This document shows, in pieces, positions 10,854 through 21,600 of a stretch of DNA of 64,000 nt. The first letter of the stretch is position 1; each line of letters begins with the position of its first letter. The translations under genes and the position numbers were made by a program. The notes under the pieces are model-generated. The model worked only from the letters and a program-made list of their open reading frames with translations, had not been told where the DNA came from and ran no database searches. Origin of the DNA: Spinacia oleracea. Lineage: Eukaryota > Streptophyta > Magnoliopsida > Caryophyllales > Amaranthaceae. The DNA is taken from positions 21,009,449 through 21,073,448 of the forward strand of contig NC_079491.1 in assembly GCF_020520425.1 (NCBI RefSeq), read 5' to 3'.

Positions 10854-12461
10854 TGTTGTTGATGATGATGATGGTTCGGTACCCTTGAGCCAATGAGGAC
10901 ACTGTCTGATTTGGTTTGGGGGGGTTCACATTACCTGTATATACTAGGTATGTTTTTCTTTTCATTTCGTATTTCTTTATTTTTGTGTGTTTCTTTGGTG
11001 TGTTTAATGCTTTCTAGATTAGTTTATCGCTTCGGAAAAAAAAAAAAAAATATACAAAAATACAAAAATACGTTCCGATGAATACAATATCATGCTTCCC
11101 TGTGCCCCTTGAGCGGAAATCGTTTTGATTCTTGGTATTTAATGATGGGCAATGTAGATGTGTTAGCCATGATTTGATATTCGATTGCTTTGATGCCTAA
11201 ACATGAGTCAACTCCGACTAACTGCTTGTGGACTTGGTGCTTGACTAGTTGACTTGGTTAGGATGTGTGTTAGCTTCCTGGTGTGTCGTCGATTATGAGT
11301 TTTGGTTTGCAACTATTAGTAATGTTTTATGACTCATATACATGCACATCGTGAAGGACGAAGGCATTTTTCTATTTAGGTAGCCTTCAGATGAGATTAG
11401 ATACGTTTGTTCCCTCTTTTTCTACCCATGTTGTGCTTGTGCCATTTATTCGGTGACTAACCACATTACAAGCCCGTAAATTCCCCATTGGTTACTAGTC
11501 CCAAGCCTAGCTTGGGGGAGCTAATAGTAGTGAGGTGAGGGAGTTGTAGTGTGATACATTTTGTACATTTTGGGCATATTGAGTATCGAAAAGGGAAGTT
11601 CTTCTTATCATGATTGTTGTTGAAAAAAAAAATGAAATGAAAAATGAATGAGATGAGGAGAATATAAAAAAAAAAATTGTGTGAAGGTTCCAAAAGAAAA
11701 AAAAAAAAAAAAAAGAGATTGAGCAAGAAAAAAAAAAAAAAGGGAAAGAAAAAAAAAATCGTTATTGATTCAAGCTTTTGTCACTCCGGTATTACAATTT
11801 CTTATCTTCATGAGTGATTGGTTACAATTGTGAAATCAAGGCAAGAAAGTATAGTGTGGTTTGTTTGTTGTTTCATCATGTGTTGAGTGGGAAGTTGTGG
11901 TTGTGGTCATCATTTGTGGTTGACCATGGTTTTGCTAGGATTTAAGCTCCCCAAAGCTAAGGCTTTAAGCTCACGTTTTACCCAAATTTACCGCACCTTC
12001 ACCTAAGCCTATCATTACAAGCTTGAAAGACCTTCTGACCTTTGTGCATAGAGTTGTATTAATGTGAAAGTAGTTGTTTATCAATGCAAGTTATGACGTG
12101 ACACATTTCGAGTCGACTACTAGGTTGAGTGTATGTTTTTCTAAACACACGAGTGTGTAAGTTTGGGAGGGCATTGTTCACTTATATGTTGGGAGGAGAG
12201 CGAACGGGTACATCTTTTATCCGCCACATAAATGAGTGACGAGTGTGTGAGCACTAGTCTTGAATTCCATTGTGCATTTGTGGTTCGCTTTGCGTGACGA
12301 TTGTTAAGGAGTATTAGCAATTGAATGGACCGGATTGGTTGACATTGATGCATACTTGTTAGATTTTACCTTGGATCATGTGTTCATTTTGAAATATGTT
12401 GGGGGTGAAGTTGATTTTGTGTTCATCGATGATTTCTTTGCTTAGGGACAAGCAAAGATCT
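10854..12461 (+). other. Athila 3' noncoding region
   Basis: No credible ORF. It contains an A-rich tract at 11034-11051, a longer purine-rich and A-rich tract at about 11625-11760, and an internal copy of the polypurine tract at 11508-11520. Long gene-free 3' regions are usual in Athila elements. Confidence 0.7.
11507..11521 (+). other. Internal polypurine-tract-like copy
   Basis: CTAGCTTGGGGGAG here matches exactly the 14 bases at the terminal polypurine tract (12460-12473). It could act as a second plus-strand primer, but that is inference. Confidence 0.5.
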
Positions 12462-12475
12462 AGCTTGGGGGAGTT
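12462..12475 (+). other. Polypurine tract of the Athila element
   Basis: AGCTTGGGGGAGTT lies immediately before the 3' LTR start TGATATG, the expected site for plus-strand priming. Confidence 0.75.
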
Positions 12476-13967
12476 TGATATGTGCGTTTTATATAATATT
12501 TTCACCCCCGTCCCTTAGTACTTTCATGCGTCAAATGAGCTCCTAGGAGCCATTTTAGTACTAATCTGTGTATTTTAGTGTGCCGTGAGTTTCAGGAATA
12601 CTTAGTGAGAAATTGGTCTTGTTAGGCCCGTTTCTTGATGATTTAGGCCACTACAGGATCCCGAGGGAGTTCGGAACGACTTTTGTCGACTTACGGGAGC
12701 CCTGGATGTTCATGATCGAGCCCCGGAAGTTAGACTAGGTGTTGTGGACGAAGGGCGGATCACTTAGCCCTCCGCCCGGTGGATTGCCCCTCGCCCATCG
12801 GGCGAGCAAGCAGAGGAACAGTTCGTCAGAGGGCGCCCGACGGGCGGAGTTTCGCCCGGTGCCCACCGGGCGCCCACCGGGCGCCCATCAGAAGCAGCAG
12901 CAGAAGAAATCGCTCTCCGCCCGACGGGCGAGAGCCGCCCGACCGGGCGCGCGGAGAAGGTTTCCAGAAAGTCGCCCTACGCCCGTCGGGCAGCCCTGCG
13001 CCCGTCGGGCGGTCTTCGAGCTTTTCGCCCGTCGGGCGGAGAGCCGCCCGACCGGGCGACGACAACCCAAGGCGCTGTGCGCGCGCGTCCTTCTTTATTT
13101 TTTTTCCGGTTTTTTCTTATGTTTTTAGGCTAAACTATAAATATAGCCTTTGTTAATTTAGTTGAGTACTTCATTATCTCATATCGTAGTGTTAAAATAC
13201 TTAGTTTTATTTCTCTAAGCTAAATTTTTCTCTCTAATTTGTTCTAAACATTTAGTTTATTTTCAATCAAAAATCGAAGCTTTCATTTGCCATTGTTCTT
13301 CAATTAGGTATTATTCCTTATTTCAATTCATTGTTTAAGCTTTAATTATATTTTCAATCATGCCAATTGCTTTGCTTATTGTTAATATGCTTGAGTAGTC
13401 TAATTTCTAGGGTTTGGGAATCCATGAACGAATGTGAAAGGATGATTAATTGTTGTTGATTGTTGGTTTAGCTGTTAATTCCTATTGATTGCCCTTATCT
13501 ACTTTGCAATTAGATTTGCGCAGGTTTGATTGTATTAGTTTCGCAATATCAAATTAAGATTCGAGAGATGCAATTTGATGTTTAGGCTTGTTTCAATAGG
13601 TAGAATTGGGATTAATACGTAGCGAGAGCCCGTTAATTCTAAGTCTATGATTAGTATCGATTCGAGAGAGCATGCTAGTCTAATAAACTGTTTTATTGAT
13701 TATTATCGATTGTTGTCATCCTGGAATGTTGTTCATCGGTGAACCTATGCCCTAGACCTTTTAATATCTGATTTTTCCCTACTTTATTATCGTCCTAGTT
13801 TCATTATACAAATCAACCTATATTCTTGTTTCCCAATAGTCTAGAATTGCCGATTAATAGTAGAAAGAACATTGTTTCCCTGTGGATACGATCCTTGCTT
13901 CCCTTGCTATATTTTTAGTTGGTGAACGTTAGGTTTATCTTTGATAGGAGTGCGATTTAGCCTGTCA
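12476..13967 (+). repeat. Athila 3' LTR
   Basis: It starts TGATATGTGCG and ends GCCTGTCA, followed by target duplication TCTAC (13968-13972). It holds the hairpin cluster at 12793-13059 with one extra GCCCACCGGGC unit relative to the 5' LTR, and the TATA box at 13136-13143. It is 15 bp longer than the 5' LTR. Confidence 0.93.
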
Positions 13968-13972
13968 TCTAC

Positions 13973-14448
13973 TCAGCCAGCCCTGGGTGGTAAATTTGAC
14001 TCATGTCCCCAAGTTCTGCAACAAAGTAGCTCACTCCCTGGCAGCACATTCTCTGATTATGGCAGTTGGAAGTAAGATGCATTACATCATTCCATCATGT
14101 GCTAAGGCGGATTATGAAGCTGATTTTGAAAATGCTAATCCAGAATATGTGGAGACAATGGCAAGAAATGCAAGAGAGCAAGCTATGTCCATTGTTGGAG
14201 CTAAGAGGGCTTATGATAATACAGATACTTTGGATCAGGCTGCTTCTTCGAGTTCAGCGTCTCAGTTGGTTTTTGGTTCTATTGTCACGGATATTAAAGG
14301 AGCAGTGGATAACTTAAAGAAGATGGAGCAGCACAATCAAAGCAAAGGCAAAGAAAAATCATTCATACCTTTTGTTGTTGGTGGTTCAACAATGGAGACG
14401 GCAATTGAAATTGTTGAAGTTGAAGATGGAGAAATTACCAACAATTGA
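13973..14448 (+). pseudogene. LINE ORF2 C-terminus (RNase H end and tail)
   Basis: This continues the LINE frame interrupted at 1626. It opens with the last RNase H motif HVPKFCNKVAHSLA and then has a C-terminal tail of about 120 residues of unknown role, ending at TGA 14446-14448. Removal of the Athila element plus one TCTAC leaves the frame continuous, so the insertion hit an open frame. The tail is acidic near its end (VEVEDGEI). Confidence 0.85.
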
Positions 14449-14771
14449 AGAGTCCTATTGCTTATTTTCTCACAAGCACTTTTGCAGGAAGATTAAGAGA
14501 TCGTGACGGGTGTTTACGCTTCCTTTGCTTGGAGTTTATTTGTTTCTAACTTTTTCATTTTCTTCCCTAAGGTTTTTTAAACAACGGTGTTTATTTCTTC
14601 CTTTCACCCCCTTTTGGCAAGTTTTTGGGTTTGATTGGGGTATTCGGATATGGTTACTTTTGTCTTGGATTCTAGCTAATATTGCCCTCGCTCAGCGAGG
14701 CTTTTTCCTTTGTACATTATTATAAAATATTAATATAATTTCGACGGCTTGAGTTTTAAAAAAAAAAAAAA
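14449..14771 (+). other. LINE 3' untranslated region and poly(A) tail
   Basis: AT-rich with no ORF of note. It ends in an uninterrupted run of 14 A at 14758-14771, which marks the 3' end of the LINE insertion. Confidence 0.8.
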
Positions 14772-15254
14772 CTATTTTTTTTGTAAGTTTAAATAAATAA
14801 TTATACCAGGCTGATACGTATGTAAAAAATTGTATACAAGATAAGAGATTGATCACATATAAGTCTAATGAGATTTCATCCTAAAATCAATTGGTAATAG
14901 GTGGAGTAGCCCACCAATTTTATATGTTAGCAATCTTCCTCTATTTCTTTTATGTGGGATAACTAGTCCCAACTCACATATGGGTTACTTTTTTCAACGA
15001 TATCCAATGCTATTTTTCTTGCTTATTTGGAGTTTCAAATGAGCGATGGCAAAAAAAAAAAAAAAACCAATTAAACTAGTTCTTGCTTGATCGAGAGAGA
15101 ACAAGCGTTCAAATCCATGTCTAAAATTTATACGCAAAATCCCTTTAAAAAAAAATTATACGCAAAATGGTGAGGTAAACGAAGGGTCGAAAATTGTGAG
15201 CGTCGGTTTTGTTAATAGAGAAAATCCAATAAATATTTTAATTACATACGTAGA
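14772..15254. repeat. Flanking segment, copy A
   Basis: This stretch is clearly homologous, with substitutions and small indels, to 37112-37613 in the same orientation. Shared landmarks include TTGTAAGTTTA, GATTGATCACATATAAGT, CCAATTGGTAATAGGTG, ACTAGTCCCAACTCA, GAACAAGCGTTCAAATCCAT and TTAATTACATACGTAGAAAGT. No ORF was found. It may be an interspersed repeat or a local duplication. The LINE poly(A) tail joins its left end. Positions 15255-15348 hold only AT-rich flank. Confidence 0.75.
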
Positions 15255-15810
15255 AAGTAAAAAGTGGAGCGCTAAAAGCCGCCCAATTAATTTCTCTTAT
15301 TTTCCATTAGTATCCCTTACTTAATCTTACTTTCCAATGCTCTCCCACTGTAGACACCTACTTTTGTCCCCATTCCCGAAAGGGAAAGGTTCGATGATGA
15401 AAACATAAATCTCCACTTGACAACGCATCTCCTATAAAATAATGAATCTCAAAACTCCTTTTCATTTCACCCGAAACTCGCTATTTATGGAAACCTGCTA
15501 AAAATAGTAAGTGTCGTAATAGGTAGTTGTTAAAAGTGGCAAGTCATAAAAGATAGAAACCTGTCAGAATTAGGTGTTGCACTCCAACATAAATCCTAAA
15601 TGAGATAGAAATTGCGAGAGAATTCTATTCCTAATATGATTCGAAAATAAGAGTCACGTATTAATTAAAATCCTAACGAGCCTAGAGTTCGTAACGGGCC
15701 CAGACGCATCCCGTCACAAGGTTAAATACGCACTAAAGGACTCAATTAAATCTCAAATACTCCGGATTCTAGGAATCCGAATCTGACTAAGAAAAACAGC
15801 CCAGACCCTA

Positions 15811-15840
15811 TTTTCAACGCCTGGCTCTGGGCGCTGAAAA
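15811..15840. repeat. GC-rich palindrome, copy 1 (in LTR)
   Basis: TTTTCAACGCC and GGGCGCTGAAAA flank a short centre and form an almost perfect inverted repeat. It is a single lobe of the two-lobed palindrome seen at four other places in the element. Confidence 0.75.
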
Positions 15841-15915
15841 TACCTGGTACGTGTTTTTTTTCTAATTCTTCGTGGATTAGAGTTCTGCAATTCTATCTTT
15901 CCACGAACTCTTTCC

Positions 15916-15923
15916 TATAAATA
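15916..15923 (+). promoter_or_regulatory. TATA box of the Tat-like 5' LTR
   Basis: TATAAATA in CCTATAAATAGACC. It lies beyond the point where the 3' LTR is truncated, so only the 5' LTR carries it. The copia insertion about 500 bp downstream would disrupt the transcript. Confidence 0.6.
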
Positions 15924-16423
15924 GACCCTTAAGTTCGACGTGAAAAGGACACAACAACACACAATTATATTCTGAGTATTGACTCTAAACCCCTAAGCCT
16001 AAGCCTCACGCTGCAAAACTGATCACGCGTTCTGTCGCAATCGATCCATAAATCGAACAGAACGTATCCCGTCCCATAATTTGAGATTCGTTAAATAAAA
16101 GGAGAAATAGCAAAGTCAAAGTGGTTAGTTTTCTGAGAACCGTGACGCACCTCTCAAGGGTGCGTCCTAATGTGTCCCTTTTCCATGGTTTAATTGCTTT
16201 CCTCGCCCTTTTATGAACTGTTAAACTAACTAAAATCTGATTGTTCGATCACGCTTAATAAATATGATATTTTTGGGAAATTGGATTATCATGCTAAGTC
16301 CCTTAAAACAATCTAAATCAGATAATCGCGTTCGATCTAGTACTATATGTTGCATATTGATAAAATCAACTCAGATTAGTTTAATAGTTAACGCATGTCC
16401 CTTCAATTATTTATGCTGAGCTA

Positions 16424-16428
16424 GTAAG
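16424..16428 (+). repeat. Target-site duplication GTAAG, left copy (copia)
   Basis: GTAAG precedes the LTR terminus at 16429 and recurs at 26899-26903 after the other terminus. Confidence 0.9.
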
Positions 16429-17826
16429 TGTTAGGTTATGATACATATGACAATTCATAAATCATGCGGAAAAACCATAAAGCCAGGAAAACATATTATT
16501 TACACATAATCATTTAGCATAGTTTAGATGCATACTCTTTGTTGCGTGGCTTCCCTAGCTGCGCCCGAACCGAACAAGAACAAGTCTTTAGGACTCCAAG
16601 TGTCGTCCCTCCGTAGATAGTCCACAGCACGTCCGGATCCGCCTTAAGATTGACCAACTAGAATCGCCCTTAAGGTACTACTTATTTTCGGCTAAATGGG
16701 CAAGAGTTATGGCTGATTTTTCTGCTTAAAAATCCTAGCTTTGAATACTTGAAAACTTGTATATAAATTTATGACCCTAGGCATATATTTATAGAACCTT
16801 GGAAAGGATTTCGAATCCTGTTAGAATACTAATTAATTAATTAGAATCCTATTAGAACTCTAAATAATTAATTTAATCTTTTAGGATTAGGATTTAATCT
16901 ATGCACGAATTCTGATAGCTTTAGGATTCGTATAGCACGTACACACGCACCGCACGAGCATTGCACGCCCATGCGCAAGCCTTGCGGCCCACGCTGTGCG
17001 CACGGCGCACAGGCCCACTGCCCGCAGCCCATTTGTGCGCGCGCGCCAGCCTTGGCTGGGACTGGCCTTGCGCTGGGCCTGGTCGAGGCATTGGCGTGTT
17101 GTTGGATGCGTGTGGCTTGCTGGGCGATGGCCTGGCTTCGTGCTGGGCCCTCGTCCGACAGGCCTCGTCCGATGCTTATTCGTACGATACGCTTCCGATT
17201 AAATTCCCGGTTCCGGAATTCATTTCCGATACGAACAATATTTAACATTTCCGATTCCGGAATCAATTTCCGTTTCGAACAAATATTTAATATTTCCGTT
17301 TCCGGAATTATTTTCCGATTCCGATAATATTTCCGATTCTGACAATATTTCCGTTTCCGGCAATATTTCCGATTCCGGCAATATTTCCATTTCCGATAAT
17401 ATTTTCCGATACGTACCATGTTTCCGTTTCCGGCAACATCTACGACTTGGATAATATTTATATTTCCGATACGATCCATATTTCCGTTTCCGGCAATATC
17501 ATCGTTTCCGGAGTATTCATTTCTTGCCTGTGACGATCTCAGCTCCCACTGAAACCAAGATCCGTCGATTCCGAATATCCATAGATGGAGTATTTAATGT
17601 CATTAAATACTTGATCCGTTTACGTACTATTTGTGTGACCCTACGGGTTCAGTCAAGAGTAAGCTGTGGATTAATATCATTAATTCCACTTGAACTGAAG
17701 CGGCCTCTAGCTAGGCATTCAGCTCACTTGATCTCACTGAATTATTAACTTGTTAATTAATACTGAACCGCATTTATTAGACTTATCATTGAATGCATAC
17801 TTGGACCAAGGGCATTATTTCCTTCA
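16429..17826 (-). repeat. Copia 3' LTR
   Basis: On the minus strand it runs from TGAAGGAAATAATGCC (17826) to CATAACCTAACA (16429). It contains a GC-rich part (about 16930-17170), a run of TTTCCG-type repeats (about 17205-17520) and a minus-strand TATAAATATA at 16784-16793. Confidence 0.93.
17205..17520. repeat. TTTCCG-type degenerate tandem repeat in the copia LTR
   Basis: About twenty degenerate copies of a unit like ATATTTCCGATTCCGGCA, 15-20 bp each. The same run is at about 26277-26592 in the other LTR. It lies upstream of the LTR TATA box with respect to the element's strand, so it could serve as an enhancer-like array; that is inference. Confidence 0.75.
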
Positions 17827-17838
17827 GTCTCCCACTTG
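17827..17838 (-). other. Copia polypurine tract
   Basis: On the minus strand AAGTGGGAGAC directly precedes the 3' LTR. Confidence 0.75.
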
Positions 17839-18678
17839 TCCTTAGGGACAAGTGTGCATTTCCTAATTCCTTTGTCGCTCGATGCTTGCTCTTGAACGTA
17901 AGGTAAGAGTTGTCATCCTTATTATGTCCAGAGGTGTTCCTCGGTTTCAGAGTTCAACTGATCAAATAAACAGATAATCATAGCCTATGATTCATCCGAG
18001 CACGGCCATGCATTTCACAGTTTCTAGCTCTCCGAGTGGCCTTGTACAACTTTTAAGCATCTCATCCCGATTTATGGGAGGACAATCCCAATCTTGCGAT
18101 CTTGAGATTAGACTTCGTTTGATAGGTGATTACCTGAGCGTTGCCTTTATAGCCTCCTTTTACGGTGCGACGGTTGGTCAACGTCAAAGCAACCAGTTCT
18201 TAAACAAGTAATCTCAAATCACTCAGGTATTGAGGATTTAGTGTCTAATAATTTTAATGAAATTTACTTATGACAGATTTTCATCTCTTACAGTAAAGTT
18301 TCATAGGTCTTGTCCGATACTAGTCTTCCCAAAGTAAGTATCTATGCAAATGATTATGACATTGCCATGTCCACATAGTTCAAGAAACAGAACTACTAGT
18401 CATCTTGCATTCTAATCGTCTAACGTTTTCTATGCGTCCAATTTTATAGAAAACTCCGACTAGGGACCATTTTTAACCTTTGAAATTCAAGTTCACTTGA
18501 TAGACATTTCTTAGTCACAGGACTAGTCCTGACAGTCTATCTTGAATATATCGTCAAATTGAAGGGACTCATCATTTAATAAACCACAAATTAAATGGAA
18601 AAATGAATTCTTTTCATTTATTGTGAATGATTAACCAATAATGTTTTACAAAGATTTAAACTCTAAAACTTTAAAACA

Positions 18679-21600
18679 TTAAACAGGGATATCAAAGCCA
18701 TTCTCCAATATGCTTGATTCCATAGCTGCAGTGTGCGAGTTGTGCTTCGCCTGCGGCAGAGGTTTAGTCAATGGATCTGATATGTTGTCATCAGTTCCAA
18801 TCTTGTTTATCTCGACTTCTTTTCTTTCAACGAACTCTCGTAGAAGGTGAAATCTACGAAGTACATGCTTGACTCTCTGGTGGTGTCTAGGCTCCTTTGC
18901 CTGTGCAATAGCTCCGTTATTATCACAATACAGGGCTATTGGTCCTTTAATGGAGGGGACTACACCAAGTTCACCTATGAACTTCCTTAGCCATATAGCT
19001 TCCTTTGCTGCTTCCTGTGCAGCAATGTACTCCGCTTCAGTTGTAGAATCCGCAATGGTGCTTTGCTTAGCACTTTTCCAGCTTACTACACCCCCGTTGA
19101 GGCAGAAGACAAACCCAGACTGTGATCTGAAATCATCTTTGTCGGTTTGGAAACTTGCGTCCGTATAGCCTTTAACAATTAATTCATCATCTCCACCATA
19201 GACCAGGAAGTCATCTTTGTGCCTTTTCAGGTACTTCAGAATATTCTTGGCAGCAGTCCAATGCGCCTCTCTTGGGTCTGACTGGTATCTGCTCGTAGCA
19301 CTGAGTGCGTACGCAACATCCGGGCGTGTACATATCATAGCATACATTATTGAACCAATCAATGATGCATATGGAATCCCATTCATTCGTCTACGCTCAT
19401 CAAGTGTTTTTGGGCACTGATTCTTGCTTAGAGTTATTCCATGAGACATGGGTAGGTAGCCTCGCTTGGAGTCCGCCATCTTGAACCTATCAAGCACCTT
19501 ATTGATATAAGTGCTTTGACTAAGTCCAATCATCTTTTTAGATCTATCTCTGTAAATCTTGATGCCCAATATGTACTGTGCTTCTCCTAGATCTTTCATC
19601 GAAAAACATTTCCCAAGCCAAATCTTGACAGAGTTTAACATAGGAATGTCATTTCCGATAAGTAATATGTCGTCGACATATAATACTAGGAAAGCAATTT
19701 TGCTCCCACTGACCTTCTTGTATACACAAGATTCGTCTGCGTTCTTGATGAAACCAAAGTCACTTACTGCTTCATCAAAACGTATATTCCAGCTCCTGGA
19801 TGCCTGCCTCAATCCGTAGATTGACTTCTTTAGCTTGCATACCTTTTTAGCATTCTTTGGATCCTCAAAACCTTCAGGCTGTGTCATAAACACAGTTTCT
19901 TTTAAAATGCCGTTTAAGAAAGCAGTTTTGACATCCATCTGCCATATTTCGTAATCGTAATATGCAGCGATTGCTAACATTATCCGAATAGACTTTAGCA
20001 TTGCAACTGGTGAAAAGGTTTCATCGTAATCCACACCGTGGACTTGCCTGTAACCTTTTGCAACCAATCTAGCTTTGAAAACTTCAAGTTTCCCATCCTT
20101 GTCTTTTTTCAGTTTGAAAACCCATTTGCTTCCAATGGCTTGGTAGCCATCTGGCAAATCGACCAAATCCCATACTTGGTTTTCAGACATTGAGTCTAAT
20201 TCAGATTGCATGGCTTCTTGCCATTGCTTGGAGCTAGGGCTCGTCATAGCTTGTTTGTAGGTCGCAGGTTCATCACTTTCAAGTAATAGAACGTCATAGC
20301 TCTCGTTCGTCAAAATACCTAAGTACCTTTCCGGTTGAGATCTATATCTTTGCGATCTACGCGGGGTAACATTTCTAGATTGACCATGATTCTCACCAGA
20401 TTCTTCTAAAGATCTCCGAGTTTCATCCTGAATGTCATCTTGAGCATTCTCTAGAGTTTGTTGTTCGACTCGAATTTCTTCGAGGTCTACTTTTCTCCCA
20501 CTTGTCATTTTGGAAATGTGATCTTTCTCCAAAAAGACACCATCTCGAGCAACAAACACCTTGTTCTCAGATGTATTGTAGAAGTAATACCCCTTTGTTT
20601 CCTTTGGATAGCCCACAAGGATACATTTGTCAGATTTTGGATGAAGTTTGTCTGAAATTAATCGTTTGACGTATACTTCACATCCCCAAATCTTCAGAAA
20701 AGACACATTTGGAGGCTTTCCAAACCATAATTCATATGGAGTCTTTTCGACATCTTTAGACGGAGCTCTATTTATAGTGAGTGCAGCTGTATTTAGTGCA
20801 TGTCCCCAAAATTCTAATGGAAGTTTGGCCTGACCCATCATTGACCTGACCATGTCTAGCAAGGTTCTGTTCCTCCGTTCCGACACACCGTTCCATTGTG
20901 GTGTTCCAGGAGGAGTCAATTCTGATAGAATTCCACATTCTTTCAGATGGTCATCAAATTCATAGCTCAGATATTCACCGCCTCTGTCAGATCGCAGTGC
21001 CTTAATCTTCTTGCCTAATTGATTCTCTACTTCACTCTGAAATTCCTTGAATTTGTCAAAGGATTCAGACTTATGCTTCATTAGGTAGACATAACCATAT
21101 CTACTGAAGTCATCAGTGAAAGTGATAAAGTAGCTGAAACCACCTCTAGCATTTGTACTCATTGGTCCACATACATCTGTATGGATTAAACCCAATAGTT
21201 CATTTGCTCTTTCTCCAACTTTAGAGAAAGGTTGCTTTGTCATTTTGCCAAGTAAACATGATTCGCATTTACCATAATCCTCTAAGTCAAATGGTTCTAG
21301 AATTCCTTCCTTTTGAAGTCTTTCTAAGCGTTTCAAGTTTATATGGCCTAATCGACAATGCCACAGATAGGTGAGATCTGAATCATCCTTTTTGGCCTTT
21401 TTGGTATTTATGTTATAAACTTGTTTGTCGTGATCTAATAAATAAAGTCCATTGACTAATCTAGCAGATCCATAAAACATCTCTTTAAAATAAAACGAAC
21501 AACTATTGTCTTTTATTAAAAAGGAAAATCCCTTAGCATCTAAGCAAGAAACCGAAATGATGTTTTTAGTAAGACTTGGAACATGGAAACACTCTTCCAG

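Larger units (their letters stand above)
1627..13967 (+). mobile_element. Athila-type Ty3/gypsy LTR retrotransposon, full-length but defective
   Basis: It has two LTRs (1477 and 1492 bp) starting TG and ending CA, a 5-bp target duplication, a primer binding site complementary to the 3' end of tRNA-Asp, gag, protease, reverse transcriptase and integrase, an ATHILA ORF-1-like gene after pol, a 1.6-kb 3' noncoding region and a purine-rich tract before the 3' LTR. The order and the tRNA-Asp primer site are those of the plant Athila lineage. The copy cannot be autonomous: there is a frameshift between gag and protease, in-frame stops at 5466, 8232 and 10017, and a deletion in RNase H. Very similar LTRs over most of their length indicate a recent insertion. 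Confidence 0.95.
1..14771 (+). mobile_element. LINE (non-LTR retrotransposon), 3' part, split by an Athila insertion
   Basis: The left 1626 bases and the right 13973-14771 together form the 3' half of a plant LINE: the end of the reverse transcriptase, a zinc-binding region (zf-RVT), an RNase H domain, a 3' untranslated stretch and a 14-base poly(A) tail at 14758-14771. The 5' half lies outside the window, so target duplications cannot be checked. The element is interrupted at 1627-13967 by an LTR retrotransposon flanked by the 5-bp duplication TCTAC. Apart from one in-frame stop its coding frame is well preserved, so it was fairly young when it was hit. Confidence 0.9.
15349..16428 (+). repeat. 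Tat-like 5' LTR, left part
   Basis: The LTR starts TGTAGACACC. It is interrupted after 16428 by the copia element and resumes at 26904. The portion 15349-15741 is the only part present in the 3' LTR. It includes a single-lobed hairpin at 15811-15840 and a TATA box at 15916-15923. Confidence 0.85.

Noticed and set aside
15100-15125. Possible tRNA or SINE B box (GCGTTCAAATCC) in copies A and B
   Set aside because: No matching A box, no cloverleaf and no A-rich tail could be made out around it.
16868-17479. ORFs in the copia LTRs (both copies, both strands)
   Set aside because: They run through the GC-rich and TTTCCG repeat parts of an LTR; no domain, and frames are present on both strands.
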